NCBI GenBank assembly: GCA_019914945.1
Contig: CM034103.1
Coordinates: 6,138,001 to 6,202,000, forward strand
Origin: Typha latifolia
Lineage: Eukaryota; Streptophyta; Magnoliopsida; Poales; Typhaceae
Direction of reading: 5' to 3'
DNA length: 64,000 nt
The position numbers and the translations under genes are program-made. This document shows positions 22,519 through 35,020 of this stretch, in pieces (within the stretch, counting starts at the first letter, position 1; each line of letters opens with the position of its first letter). The notes under the pieces were generated by a model. The model made no database searches and was not told the DNA's origin. It worked only from the letters and a program-made list of their open reading frames with translations.

Positions 22519-23530
22519 TAAAACTTGAAAACATCTAAGATAGACATCTTAGTGGGAATGATCAAATCATCTCGATCACTTGGTTCTACCTTATCTGAAA
22601 CGCAAACTTGAGAATTTATTCTTATATAATATTTCTTACAACGCTACTTGCTTTACTAAAACCAATAAAATTGCCTTGGATCATTAGCCTTCTAAGGAAG
22701 TTCCTTAATTTATGATTGGACTTACTTATCCTTCAAATTTTACACCCACACACACATAATATATATAAGCATTTGGGATGAACAATCATATAAAAAGATG
22801 AGAGAGAATGGGTAAAGATACAAAAATAACAAAGTGTAAAAACTAAAACGAAAAACGAGAAGAGGAAACATGGAGGAGAAACAAAACAAAGGAAGAAATC
22901 GAGTAAGGAGGGAAGACAACTATAGATAGAATCATAAATCCACTACCTACCTAGTAAAATGATATAAAAGAAAAAACAACTAAAAGTTTAGACAACCATG
23001 CACCTCTTTACGTGATAGAACCTAGCAAAAATTTATAAAGCTTATTATTTGATATTTTGAACAGTAATGACAAACAAATCCAACTTTGACAATCAAGAAC
23101 CCTAAGTGAGATAATAAAGGTTCGGGAAGAAACTTCAAACTACTCCAAATAGCCAATGTAGGCGCAAAACTAAATCTATCGGCACCTAGTGGATGTAAAA
23201 CTAATAGTATAATATATGGATTTCAAATCTAAATTGATCAACAATTTCAAAAAAGACTTTCCTAAATAGTGGATGCTTATGCTTAATATTCCTACCACAC
23301 AAATATTAAACTTTCTTGTGTGCATGTCCATAAGTATAAGGACGAATTATTTGGTTAAAAAAAAAAAAGAGCTCATGGTTATGTAAATATGTACATCAAC
23401 AAGGAAATATTAACACTTTTTTTATTAAGAAAATATATATACAAATATATATTTATATATATACATCATCCATATGATATAATATCCTTAGGTTACAACA
23501 AAAGACTAGATGTACATAGACAACAATAAA

Positions 23531-26500
23531 TCAAGAAGCTGATTTCCCATTGCTCAACCACTTCCAGACTTTAAGATCACCGGTTCCATCTCCTGTGAAG
23601 AAGAGACCATTGGGACCAATTTGTATGGCTCTCACTTCTTCCTTGGAGAAAATCCTGCCTCTGTCCTTGAAACTAAAAATCACACGAAATATTTGTTAAG
23701 CCGACAAACATAATTCTTATGCTTATATACAGTGGCAAGATACTTACGATGGTAGGTCATAGGCATGGACGCTATTGTCGTTGCATGAGCATAGTAAGAC
23801 CGGTCTGCCCTGGTTATCGTACACCCCACGTAGTGCAAGCACTCCCTACAACAAAGTAATATACAAAAATAATCAATTGAAATACATCTACTATGAAATT
23901 CTATTAGCGCTTAAAAGAGCATTATAGAAATGCTGACAAGTGAGCAGCACATCTTATAGTTGCATAGAATAAGATTACATCAATACGGAGGCACAAGTCA
24001 CATTTCAACACAGCTTATAGTGATAATGCAAGGATAGCAACAAGTACATTTTCCTCTTTTGCAATTTTTATACTCCTAGAGCTCTTAAATTTGTTAGGGC
24101 AAAGAAAGTACAAAGCAATTTTTTCTAACTAAAATTACAGTCGAACTTGTCGAAGAAACAAAACTAATCTAATATAGATCATGAAAATTACAAACTGATT
24201 GAGGATTTGAGATACAAGAAAAAATATATATATAATGTGAATATTTTCATAAAGGCACATGGCCAAGGTTTGAAGACCCAATAAATATTACATGCAATAG
24301 GCAATCTATATATCAAGCCGGATGTAGTGATAAACATTAATGTGGATTTGTGAGCTCCTGTTCTCATATCCAAAATTCACTTACCACATTATTATTAAAT
24401 CCAAATGAGGTCAACTAGGTACGCAGTTCAAAAATATGACCGGTAATTGAGGAATCTAAAAATATGATGAAACAGCTGGAATGCATCCATTTAATCTAAT
24501 TAGATAGAAAGTAAATTAAAGGTTTATACAGCGGGATTCCTATGGGTCCTGCCACCTGCCTCCTATCTAAAGATATCATTTCTTTTCTTTACAAGTTGCA
24601 GGAAATTTTGAACAATTCAATGTTACAACTAGCACGAGTGATGCAGTTTGGATCAATTAAAGGTATGTTTACCGGCTATTAGAATCAAATAATAGTGCAC
24701 TGATGTAAAATTGAACAACTTTCAACTTTTGAGTGCCCACAGTTTCTCCTAAATCTTCTAATTTTAGCTTGTCACTAGTACGCAGCAATAAATGCTTGAC
24801 CACACACCCAAGGAACTGTTGACTTCTCCACTCCTCACCCAAAATAGTTTGATGTCTATATTCTACAAAAACAGTAGACATAAAGAGATTGAAAAAGGAA
24901 GCATATAGTTTTAAACAACACACTGAAATGCAAGAAGTGCAAGCTAGTCAAAAAATATATGATATTATGATATAACAATGTGCAGGACTAACATGTTCTT
25001 CTGTATGAGTATATGTTACTTCTAGGACCTCAGTTTCTGTAGCCCGCCAAGCCTGTAATCAAACAAGCATTCAGAATATAAAAAAAAAACCAAAGTATGG
25101 GTGTTCATAAAATTTATACTTGGCTATGGAGATCTCTAACCTTTATCGTTTGGTCCAGTGAACAAGAAAGCAGAAAATCTTCCCAACATATTAAGGATGT
25201 AACAACTGATTGGTGGGCTGTAAAGGTATGCGTACACTGCAAAGTTTCAAGGTCCCAAACCTGAAAGGAATTCGAGAAATTAGACCAGTGCACTCAAATG
25301 GAAATAAATTTAAAACAATGGAAACTAGATGTGCATTCAAACCTACGTTTGATCTCAAAGAATCTCTTCAATAGAAATTAAAACCATAGCAACAAAGAGG
25401 AAAAAAATAAATCCTCCTGTTTCAATTAGATGTACGATGTTTCATTTGGAAGACAGAAGATCAATATGAAATCTGTAAGTAAATTGAGCAGACCAGACTT
25501 AAAGAGAATACTTACTATACTTGCTCAAGACAAGTTGATAAAGAAAGAAAGCAACTGCACACTGTCATCAATTATTGAGAAGATCACGCTAAACCTCAAG
25601 ATTCATGAACCAACAAGTACGTAAAAGATCCTCTTGTTGTGCACATCATGACAAAGATTCACATGGAGAAAACTTCCTACCAGAATCTGGCAAAGGCATA
25701 AACATTAGTCATACTTCAAAGTTGTTCAGCAATTAGCATATTTACATTTGCTCACTTTATACAGTTCTAATATACCTGATAGTTCCCACAATTCGTAAAA
25801 GTAAAAGCAATCCAATTTCCTTTATAACAATTGCGTACGAAAACAATCCATAAAATAGTAAAGAATTACATTCAAACTACCCAGAGAAAATACAAAAGAC
25901 TGTGTGATGACTCCTTTTCAATTTTTACACATCTTCTGTAGATAAGAATCACCACAAATTTCAGGCTTATAAATTTAATCACCATCTACTTGTCAAGATC
26001 TTGAGTTGAGCAAAGAATAGAGCTAGATCCTTTTGTAGATAGAAATCATCTTCAAATTCACTCTAATAAAGTAAATCATCCCTTGCCATTAAGCTATCCA
26101 AATCTCAGAACAGGAAGATGTCATCTGGAATTTGTTTTCCTGTCCAAAGATTAAGTCTGTTCTTTCTTCTAGCTTATCCCCTGTTTATATACTTCCTCCC
26201 GTATTTTCATGGTGCTCCTAAGACCTAATTAATTTCTGTTTGAAGATATGATATGAATCACAAAATTCAAGTTGCAAGAGTTTGTAGATAGGTGGCTAGC
26301 TACTCTCTAGCTTCCAATTATTCATACTCATACTGGAAATGACGATCAAGGATGCCTCTCTATAATCGCCATCTAATGGAGACGGATGTACATCTCCAAT
26401 ACCCCTTGATTGCAGGGATTTTGTCCCACTTTTTGCAAAGGATATCTGGTCTTATGATTGTATTATCTACTCTTAAAAATGTTAAAAGAGTTATGAATCA

Positions 26501-28206
26501 CAATAATTTTTGTAATATTTAAAAGGTGCTCAGAGACATATCAATGAATTAGAACAAGAAAAGAAAAAACATACATTTAATAAATTTATAAGCATTCACA
26601 AAAAATTATATTTAACATATTCTTACTAGAGGAATTAAACAGACAAAAAAAAAATGAAACAGGTACTGACTATTCTTAGCAAGCAATTGCACGCCATTTA
26701 CACCATGCAAAAACTGAACAGATCAAGGTTTTTTTCAGAAGTATATTAACTTACCCTAATGGTACCGTCCATCGAACCAGAGTAGAGCTTCATTGCGCCT
26801 ACAATTAGTGAGACTACAGATTTTTTATGGCCACCAAGGGTAGCAGCTAATTCAAAGTTTTTCCCATCTGCATTAGGTCTCCAAGCTGATACACTTCCAT
26901 CCTGCAGCAATAAGATTTAGAAAAGAATTCATTTAGGTCTATGTGATCATCATATGGAAAAACTGTTAAGTAGGGAAGCAGAAGCATGCATTTAAGATTG
27001 GTAAGGAAATAGAAGTAGATCACCTGTGCTCCAGCAAAAAGTGTCTCGTTGCCAATCATTAAAACATAGACGTGCCCTTTGGGTCCTTCAAGGCTTAAAT
27101 CTAAGCCTGTTTGCAAGTTCCATGCCTGCAAAGTCAAATGACGAAGTTAATCTTAACCAAGTACACCAAATAGAACATTCTTGATAAAAAAAACAATGAA
27201 ACAGACAAATAAAGGACAAAAAAAAGTTATACTAGTCGTACTTTAACAGCATTGGGGATTCCAACAAAAACCCATGGGCCCTCAGTGATGAGGCAACCGA
27301 CTTCACCTTCCATAGTAATGACTTGGGCACACTATTATCAAACACATAATTGTTAATGAACAGGTCAAACACACAAGAAATCAATTGACTAAAAGTCCAT
27401 GATCAAACCAACCTGCCCTGTCCCACAGTCCCATACTTTCACTGTCTTATCTTTGCTTCCTGAGAACATCATATTCGACCATGACGGCAATGCAATTCCC
27501 GTAACAGCCTGCACAATAGCACTTTCTCATCAGATGCCAAAACAATATCATACAAAATAAAGAAATCAAGATTGAGGTCCTCGGTATCTACCTGGCTGTG
27601 ACCCTCAAGACGGGCCAAAAGGGAGAAGCCGTCGCTTATACTGTAGACATGCCGATTCCCGCAGCTCTCCCCATCAGTGCAACTCCCAGCGATGAAGTCT
27701 CGACATACAATGTCATTAGGCTCGGAACTTTCTCTTCTCTTTCTCTTGTATCCGCCTTTGGGAGGAGAGTTGGGGTTCTTTGTGTTGTTTCTTGGGTTCT
27801 CCCCCTTAGACGATCCTTCTTTGGGAGCCGGAGAGGAGTTCTTGGTTTCCGGGTTCCTCTTCCACACGTTCTTCCGCTTCATAAAAGAAGGGGTTGCCGC
27901 AAACGCATCGGTGGGTGGCTCCCCGTGAAGGAAAGGGCATCCTCGGCGAGTGCAGCGGCCGGACTTCCAATAATAGCAAACCCTGGAGGTGGTGGTGCCG
28001 TTTGGCCTACGGAACCGCTTCTTGTTCGCAGATCTCGGAGGTTCTAAGATCAACCCAACAAAATCGAAGAGAAGAAAAATCAAAACAAGAAGAAAGCACA
28101 ACGAAATTAAGATCGAAACCCTAGAATAGAAAGATTTGGCGACAAACCTGAGAGCGTCGCCGTCATCGTCATCGTCTCCGATTTTCTTCGTAATCTCTAT
28201 CGGCAT
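23531..28206 (-). CDS. Zinc finger CCCH and WD40 repeat protein (ZFWD family), ten exons
   Basis: Exons on the minus strand: 28206-28148, 28033-27592, 27508-27413, 27331-27242, 27125-27024, 26901-26755, 25260-25141, 25052-24993, 23845-23748, 23672-23531. All junctions are GT...AG and the join gives 451 residues, near the usual 420-450. A D-rich N-terminus is followed by two CCCH fingers: C39-X7-C-X4-C-X3-H56 and C130-X7-C-X5-C-X3-H148. A basic linker separates them, and WD40 repeats run from about residue 155 to 445 (for example S-G-S-K-D-K-T-V-K-V-W-D and F-T-G-D-G-T-G-D-L-K-V-W-K-W). Plant ZFWD proteins combine an RNA- or DNA-binding finger pair with a beta-propeller; their exact role is poorly known. 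For intron 1 the acceptor ending at 28034 is chosen because the AG ten bases earlier breaks the frame. Confidence 0.94.
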
Positions 28207-28553
28207 CGGGTTTAAATTTTAAATAAGTAGTAATGCTCGTGTAAAACCCGCATTTATAACGTCCGTGCGGGAGCGCCCTGGCGGGTTTAAAAACTCGCCT
28301 AGTTTGACAAATATCGTGACCAAGAAAACCCCCCCCCCCAATTTGCTGACGTGGCACTTACTTCCACAATTATAGTAGTTGATGAATACTTATGGCTAAT
28401 GGCTAATAGTAATAAATTTTCTATCAAAACCTAGTGAGATTGAGTTAGCGGAAATGTCTGCACAGACAGAGGTGATCAAACAATGGTAAAATTCTGTATC
28501 CATATTTTATAAATAGATATGATTCAAATGGTGAACATCATACCTAAGTTGAG
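28207..28553. other. Upstream region of the ZFWD gene
   Basis: Presumed promoter and leader of the minus-strand gene. It contains a C10 run at 28330-28339. Near 28480-28550 a segment resembles sequence at 46135-46210 (shared TTTATAAAYAGATATGAWTTCAAATRGTGAAC-like block), so it is partly old repeat. No TATA box is evident. Confidence 0.5.
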
Positions 28554-28558
28554 CTTTG

Positions 28559-29347
28559 TGATACGACCCAGTCAGATTGGATTTATTCGTGGCACATTGG
28601 GTTCATTGGGATAAGCCTATTTATCTAGTTTGATTTCTTGTATTTCTTTTTAGCAGCTGCCTTGTTAGTTAAGTCATAAACTCAAGTACATGCTAAATAT
28701 TGACTCAGCTTGTTAATTAGTTAATTGAGTATAGTCAAGTCAATTAATTGTTTTAGTCGAGTCATGAGATGTATTGTGAACTCGAGTTCGACTCAAGTTC
28801 GACTCAAGTTGGTTGAGTGGTATTGGTTGATTGAGTCCTTATCTAGGTCAGTCTAGGGTTAGCCTCTACAAATATATGGAGGAAACTCCAATTTGATCTT
28901 AATCTAGTAATTGCATTGACATTGCTACCATTTTCCCCTCCTCCTTGCTCTAGCCATCAACGCCCTCTCCCACCTCCTTCCTTCCACCGCCCAAGTCCTT
29001 GGACAGCCTTCTCTAACTCTTAATCCCCCCGCCTCTTTTGCTGTAACTTCTCCCCCTTCACTCTAAATGAAGAATTTTCATAGCTTCTATCTAGCCATTG
29101 AAAGGCTAATAAGCAAGAATTCTTCCGACTTTCGATCACTATTTGCTCGTTATCTCGAGATCTAGTCATTCAAATCTTGAGATCTTGGATTTGTTAGAAA
29201 TCTCTCTTTAAGAGAATCAACATATCCAAATTTCAGTAGGATCCAACGGTTAGATCAACCATAACAACCTTCGAAATTTCTGTGCAAATTCATCCAAAAC
29301 TAGTTGTGAGACGATTAAGCTTTTTGAGGGAAGATCAGATCGTAACA
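28559..29347 (+). mobile_element. Solo LTR, TGATACG...GTAACA, target duplication CTTTG
   Basis: The 789-bp segment starts TGATACGACCCAGTCAGATT and ends GATCGTAACA. It is flanked by perfect CTTTG repeats at 28554-28558 and 29348-29352. It aligns along its length with the LTRs of the element at 32662-35015: same start, same GCCTATTTATC block, a TATA-like site followed by a CT-rich region, and a similar end. No internal region is present. Confidence 0.85.
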
Positions 29348-29364
29348 CTTTGCCCATCTAAAAG

Positions 29365-30683
29365 TAGCGGTGGCAATTGGGTCGGGTTAGTCAGGTTTGG
29401 GTTGGGTCAAGATAATGCAAACACGAACATGACCCGTTTATTAAATAGGTCAAATTTCTAGATACGAACACGGCCCATTTATTAAACGGGTAACATAACA
29501 GGACCCGTTTACCAATTTAATAAATGTGTTGTATTCCTTATACAACATAGTCAACTCGTTTACACAACACGATTAACCCATTTACAAAACAAATTAACCC
29601 ATTTATAGAACAAGATTAATCCATTTACAAAACAAGATTACTATAAAAACTTAATACAACAAGATTTAGAATATATAACACATAACAAAAATCAAACTAA
29701 TAAAAATTATATAACACATAACACAAATCTAGAAGAATTATTGACAATATTTAGTAATAAATCTATACCGACTTCTAGCTGTGGAGGTGTTGTCGGAGTT
29801 GGCGAAGCGGCGGTGGAGATCAAAGTGTCAGTGACGACGAGGCTCTAGGAGTGGACCTCCATGGCGATGGAGTCCCATCTCTAGCTCTTGTGGTGGTGAG
29901 GCGAGAACACCTCGAGGCTAAGCTCAATTGGTGGGATTGGGTACTCGATGCCAAAGGAGTTGTAGTCACATAAGGGTTGCCTCCGTTGACGAGCGAACAC
30001 TTATCGTGGAGCAGCATCGTCGAAGAGTGGTAAAGCTAGGGAGTCGCCACCACACTTGCACGTCGATGGGTGAGGGTGACCACGTTGTCGTTCAGCGATG
30101 TTACTTGGTGGCGTGAGGAGATCTGGCAGTGTGAGTAAGGGGGAGATTCGACGGCATGAGTGAGGGGGATATTTGACAGGTGATCAGTAGAGGAGTGAGA
30201 AGACCTGATGGCATGAGTGAGGAGGAGATCCGGCAACATGAGTGAGGAGATTCGACAATATTACTCGGTGGGTGAGGAGATCCGACGGCGAGAGTGAGGA
30301 GATCGGACAGGCGTGAGGAGATCTGGTAGTGTGAAGAGTCTGGCAACGTGAAGAGATCGGACATGGGTAAGGGGCTAAGGGCAACGATGGCACATCTTTA
30401 GTATTGGCCTCTTGGAGAGTGTGTAGTTAGGTCTTAGGGTTAGAATATATATATATAATGGTTGGCAGGTTGACCCAACCTGAATCAACCCGACTCGTAT
30501 ACTTAAATGAGTTAAAGGGGTCAAGTGGTTCAGTAGTATAAATATGAACATAACCCGATTAATAATCAGGTTAGGCGGGTTGACTTGTTTATGACCCGAA
30601 CCCGATTAGAATAAATCCAAACCTGATTAATAGCCGAGTTATTATGTCGAGTTATCAGGTCGGATTAATTTTTGCCACCCCTA
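29365..30683. mobile_element. Non-autonomous hAT-like element, target duplication TCTAAAAG
   Basis: The 1319-bp element has ends TAGCGGTGGCAAT and TTTTGCCACCCCTA. Perfect 8-bp repeats TCTAAAAG lie at 29357-29364 and 30684-30691. Subterminal GGGTCGGGTT / AACCCGATT motifs recur at both ends (near 29380-29520 and 30470-30660). The GC-rich middle (29770-30400) has imperfect short repeats of the form GAGGAGATCYGRC and no transposase. It sits 12 bp after the target copy of the neighbouring solo LTR. Confidence 0.9.
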
Positions 30684-30691
30684 TCTAAAAG

Positions 30692-31040
30692 CATCTTGTA
30701 GTGCAATTTTGCATATTCCTAAGCGAGTCTCTAGTTTTCCTCTTCCCGTCCGGGCCGTTCTCTCCACCTTCTCCATTCTAGCTCCTTTCTCCCCTTCTCT
30801 TCTTCCACTCCACTATCCTCTCCCCTCCTCTAGGTGGTCATTTCTGCCTCTTCCTTTCCTCCATCTTGATGCTAGCTCACTGCTATGGATGCTGCAAATG
30901 ATGAGTTTGTCAGTAGGTTCTCAGCTCTCTAGTGAAAATGGGGTAGAGGAGATTATACCTCTAGCGGATGACTTCTCCATCTATTTGGTGGAGAAGTTAC
31001 TTACCTCCAAACACTTCAACCAGTCGGGCTTGAAAGATGC
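30692..31040 (+). pseudogene. LINE leader and ORF1 N-terminus
   Basis: A CT-rich leader precedes an ATG at 30885 (M-D-A-A-N-D-E-F). A stop and frameshift near 30930 move the reading to another frame (S-S-E-N-G-V-E-E-I-I-P-L), which runs to Q-S-G-L-K-D-A at 31040. The reading continues after the solo LTR with L-S-K-A at 31968. Confidence 0.75.
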
Positions 31041-31962
31041 TAATAAGCTTTGATACCACTTTGATAAGCTCTGATACCAATTGATAAGCTTTGATACAAA
31101 ATTGTTAAGATCTGGAACTAAAGATAGGCTACGCAACGATTCTTTTAAGATCTGGATGTATTACAGGAATCAATCCGCACAACCGTGGGAAAATATTTTT
31201 CAAATATTCTTTGATAGTCATAAAATTACAAAACCAAGTATATTAGATTCATAACTCCCTAATATACAACTTTTATATTTACGCCCTTCACGGATTCAAA
31301 CTACAACTGGGACGAAAATACGAAATAACGTGGGTGATGGTGGTGGTGATAGGTGGATTGGATGTTAGGTTTATGGATGGATATGGAGATGAAGATAGAT
31401 GATGGATGTTATTAAGGGATATAGACGAAAAGAACAAAGTGGTCAAGATCCCAAATAAGAGGGGTGGCTCGATAGTCGAGGGAGATTAGAAGTTAGGAGA
31501 AACCTTGCCAACGGTAGAAGTGGAAGGATGGTAAAGAGGAAGGAGGGAGAAGTCTAAAGAGAAGATAGGAGGCAAAAAATCAATAATCCAATAGCATAAT
31601 GAAGTTGGCTGCCATCCACATATATATAGAGGCTAGTCAACAAGTCCTAAAATAATATGAAACTCTAATTCTAGAACTTTCCCGTCGATCGCGTTCGAAC
31701 GCACCCGATCACGTTCGAACACACCAAAAGACGTTCTCTGTATGTGCAAACGCGATGTAGGCGTTCGAACGCAAGCGTTTGAACTCGCCCAACTGCGTTC
31801 GAATGCACAATATGCGTTCTCTGTATTTGCGAACTTGATGTAGGCGTTCTCAAGGGCGTTCGAACGCGACCTCACCTGCGTTCGAACACGATCTACAGGA
31901 ATTTTATTTTGATGAAAATAAACACCTAATGCAATAAGAAAAGATCCTAACTAAGTGTATCA
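31041..31962 (-). mobile_element. Solo LTR related to the gypsy LTR at 13708, target duplication GATGC
   Basis: Perfect 5-bp repeats GATGC at 31036-31040 and 31963-31967 flank a 922-bp segment ending AAGTGTATCA. The left end TAATAAGCTT looks like TGATAAGCTT with one mutation. The order of features (primer-complement motif near the left end, GGCCACT/GATTAGAAG-like block, CACAT..TATAGAGGCTA block, right-hand tandem region) follows the 13708-14384 LTR, so it is an older relative in the same orientation. Confidence 0.82.
31675..31895. repeat. Cluster of TTCGAA palindromes in a solo LTR
   Basis: CGTTCGAACG or close variants recur at least six times. Part of the stretch is a tandem repeat of about 100 bp, with CGTTCTCTGTATKTGCRAAC followed by GATGTAGGCGTTC in both units. 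Confidence 0.8.
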
Positions 31963-31967
31963 GATGC

Positions 31968-32661
31968 ACTCTCCAAAGCCTAGTACATGGAGGGATCTCT
32001 CGATTTCGTCAAAGTTGGGAAGAACACTTTTTTGCTTGTGTTTGAACTCGAACATGATGAATGAAAAGCTGGTTTAGAGCTCTTGGTTCTTCAATTGGGA
32101 CATGTTTGTCCTCGCACCTTTATAGCCAAGCTTACCTGTGAATGAATGGGATTTCTCAAAGTCAAAAATGTGGGTCCAATTCCATGGCATCCCTCTCTTG
32201 TTCATGTTCATGAAGATCGCTATTCCTCTAGCAATGTGCATAAGTGAGCTAGTAGAATCAAGCGCCACGGACCCCTTGAAGTGGACAAAGTTCGTCTGCA
32301 TGAGAATCCTTGTTGATATATAATGGATCCCTTGCCAAGCTCACTTACGGTCTTGCCACCAAACGGGGGTGCTACGAGATCAAAGTGAAGTTTTAACGTC
32401 TAAGGTTCTATTTTTCTATGCCAAGATAGGGCACAAAAGCTTGAGTTGCATCCATCAGAGCGTGCTAGGAGAAAAAAAATATTAAACAAGACTTTCCCCC
32501 TCGTCTCCACCCAAAGCTCATCAATCTTCTCAAGCCAAAATTTAGTGATCTGAATGCTTCAGCTAGGTCTTTAGGTCATTTATCTATTAGTGGTGAGATA
32601 AACACAAGCCTTGCCACTAGATTCTTATCGATGCAAAAATAGCACACGGTGGCGACCAAGG
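31968..32661 (+). pseudogene. LINE ORF1 middle part (DUF4283-like)
   Basis: Broken frames give the typical plant LINE ORF1 order: M-E-G-S-L-D-F-V-K-V-G-K-N-T-F-L-L-V-F-E-L-E, then S-K-M-W-V-Q-F-H-G-I-P-L-L-F near 32165, then R-I-L-V-D-I. A C-X2-C knuckle region near 32400 is decayed. This domain family binds nucleic acid in LINE ribonucleoprotein. Several stops. Confidence 0.75.
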
Positions 32662-35015
32662 TGATGCAAATCAAGTTGGATCGTATCATGAGAACATTGG
32701 GCTCGATGGATTGACCATATTTATCTTTTAATTAATTCATGTTTACACAAGTCTTTAAGACAAGTCTACTTAAGTCATGTAAGCCACTAAAATAAGTTTA
32801 ATTAAGTCATGTAAGCTACTAAGGTAAATTTAATTAAGTCATGTAAGTCTCTATGATAAGTCCTAGTTCGAGTTATAAAAGCCTTGAGAACTAAGTCCAA
32901 GTAAGATTCATTATACCCGACCTTTATATATAGAAGGGCTGGGCTTCTTTATTTATTAATCCAAGTATCCAAGTTTTGAGAATTAATTGAGTTTAGTTAT
33001 TTTCTTATTATCCCATTTAATATTCTTATCGTAGTCATTAGATCATCTTTAACTTCATAGAAGTAAATTATAACTATAAAACTTTTCTAAGCACCCAAAC
33101 CCTAACGACCATCTTCCTTCAGCAGCCATCCTACTATACGGCTGTCCACCACCACTCTTGGCCGTCCTTCACCCTCCGACGGCCGCCGCAATATTAGATA
33201 TTTACCGTTATGCCATGTTTAAATCTCTCTCCACTATTTTATTTCTATCTTTTCATTCAGACCCCTGATTTAAGTGAAACCAAAGCTATTAGAATCCTAA
33301 GTCAAAAGGCTACCACAAGTTTTCATAATTTAAGTAAAACCAAAGCCATTAGAACCCTAAGTTAAAAGGCTACTACTGAGTTTTCATTTAGACCTCTGAT
33401 ATAAGCGAAACCAAAGCCATTAGAACCCTAAGTCAAAAGTCAAAAGCCACCCTCTTTCTCTGATCGATTGGTTGAGAGAAAGAGTCGGCATTCCTCATGG
33501 AAGCATTCATGGAGGACCAGGAACTCATCTTTGTTCCTATGGGTGTTTCCCTGATGCCACCACCATCTCTAGCGATTGTCAGTGAAGAGCCATCGACGTG
33601 GGCAAAGGCATGGGTAGAGCCTATGGACTCGTTGCGAGAATCATCGAAGAGAGCCAAGGAGAGCTCCGAGAGGATCGAGAAGGCTGTCCAAGCTTTGATG
33701 GCAATTATCCTAGGTCGACACCACCCCTCTACGCAACCAGAACTACTGGCCACACCTGAATCAGCCACCCATGACAAGACAAGCTCCAACCTTGAAGGAG
33801 ATGGAGGAGAGCTCCAAACTACCACAACCGCTCCTCCTCCGGCCTCGGTGGAGGCCCCTCCACCACCACAGAAACTCACTACCACCTCTATCGTGTTGGA
33901 GATGCCACCAGTGCAAGGGCCGAGGACATCTTCCTCTTATGCAATGAAAGCTAGGCCCGAAAACCTAGCTTTTCACTAGCAACGAACTAGGCCCTACTGG
34001 CCCAAACTATCATGATTGTTCACTTCCTTGGACCAGCAACGTCCGAGCTATGGTCTAAACATTATGCACTATTACTTGGCTCAAACTACTTGTGGCTAAG
34101 ATTTAGCCCGAGCCACCCGTAGCTAGGGTAAACTATGGCTCGAACAAGTTTGCCCTTGAGAAGAACCCATCGTGGGGCCCTGCTCCTTGTGGCAAATGAG
34201 ACCCACATGGAGATTGAGGATATGTAATTCAAGAGTGACATAAGGTATGAAAATCACCATGGACACCTTGAGGATAAGGTGGTAGGAAGCATGGTGGATT
34301 GATGCAAACAAGATCAGATTAGATTATTTCATGAGAATATTGGGCTCGATAGATTGAGCCTATTTATCTTTTAATTGATTTTTGCTTATGTAAGTTTTTA
34401 AAGAAAGTCTAGTTAAGTCATATAAGCCACTAAGACAAGTTCAATTAAGTCATGTAAGCTACTAAAGCAAGTTCAATCAAGTCATATAAGTATTTAAGGT
34501 AAGTCTTAGTTCGAGTCAAATAAGCTTTTAGGAATAAGTCTGAGTAAGACTCATTATACCTGACCTCTATATATAACGAGGTGGGCTTTTTTGTTTATTA
34601 ATCTAAGTATCCAAGCATTCAGAATTAATTGACTTTAGTTATTTTCTTATTATCGCATTTACCATTTTTATTGTACCGATTAGATCGTTTTTATCTCCAT
34701 AGAAGTAAATTATAACCATAGAACTCTTCTAAGTATCCAAACCCTATCCACTACATTCTTCTAGCTGCCACCCTACTATACGGCCATCCACCACCACCGT
34801 TGGCCATACACCACCCTCCAACGATCACCATAATATTGAATATTTACCGTTCTGCACTATTTCGACTTTCCTCCACTATTTTATTTATACATTTTCATCC
34901 AGACCTTTGATTTAGGTGAAACCAGAGCCATTAAAACCCTAACTCATGAGGCTACCATTAACTAAGTTTTCATAATTTTTTTATGTATGAATCGGTTCAG
35001 ATCTGGTTCATAACA
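32662..35015 (+). mobile_element. Small LTR element, LTRs about 32662-33450 and 34300-35015
   Basis: Two diverged direct repeats start TGATGCAAA and share the GGGCTCGATRGATTGA block. They also share runs of AAGTCATRTAAGCYACTAA, a TATA-like site with GGGCTTYTTT, the YAAACCCTA..CCACTAC region and ACTATTTTATTT. The second ends TTCATAACA. The flanks are CAAGG (32657-32661) and CAGGG (35016-35020), a 5-bp duplication with one mismatch. The first LTR carries a roughly 65-bp unit three times (33258-33440), and its inner edge is unclear. The interior is only about 850 bp, so the element is non-autonomous. No RT is present. Confidence 0.75.
33497..33979 (+). CDS. 160-residue ORF inside the small LTR element, unknown
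   Basis: The only sizeable frame in the element interior. It has a short helical, charged part (S-S-K-R-A-K-E-S-S-E-R-I-E-K-A-V-Q) near residues 45-65 and a proline/threonine-rich C-terminal half. I do not recognise it. Position between the LTRs would suit a gag remnant, but no CCHC or gag motif is visible, and it may be non-coding. Confidence 0.25.
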   Translation: MEAFMEDQELIFVPMGVSLMPPPSLAIVSEEPSTWAKAWVEPMDSLRESSKRAKESSERIEKAVQALMAIILGRHHPSTQPELLATPESATHDKTSSNLEGDGGELQTTTTAPPPASVEAPPPPQKLTTTSIVLEMPPVQGPRTSSSYAMKARPENLAFH

Positions 35016-35020
35016 CAGGG

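Larger units (their letters stand above)
20941..23530. other. Intergenic region between convergent cornichon and ZFWD genes
   Basis: AT-rich, no gene recognised. It contains a tandem duplication (22109-22276) and a MITE fragment (about 22430-22518). Diverged direct repeats flank that fragment (about 22314-22412 and 22540-22668; shared motif ACATCTTAKTGGRAATGA, where K and R mark bases that differ). A low-complexity ATATAT stretch lies at 23430-23462. Confidence 0.7.

Noticed and set aside
27598..28124. Plus-strand frames of 76-149 residues
   Set aside because: Antisense shadows of ZFWD exon 2, which has clear zinc fingers on the minus strand.
31633..31875. 80-residue minus-strand frame over the palindrome cluster
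   Set aside because: Translation of the tandem palindromic repeat; no resemblance to a protein family.
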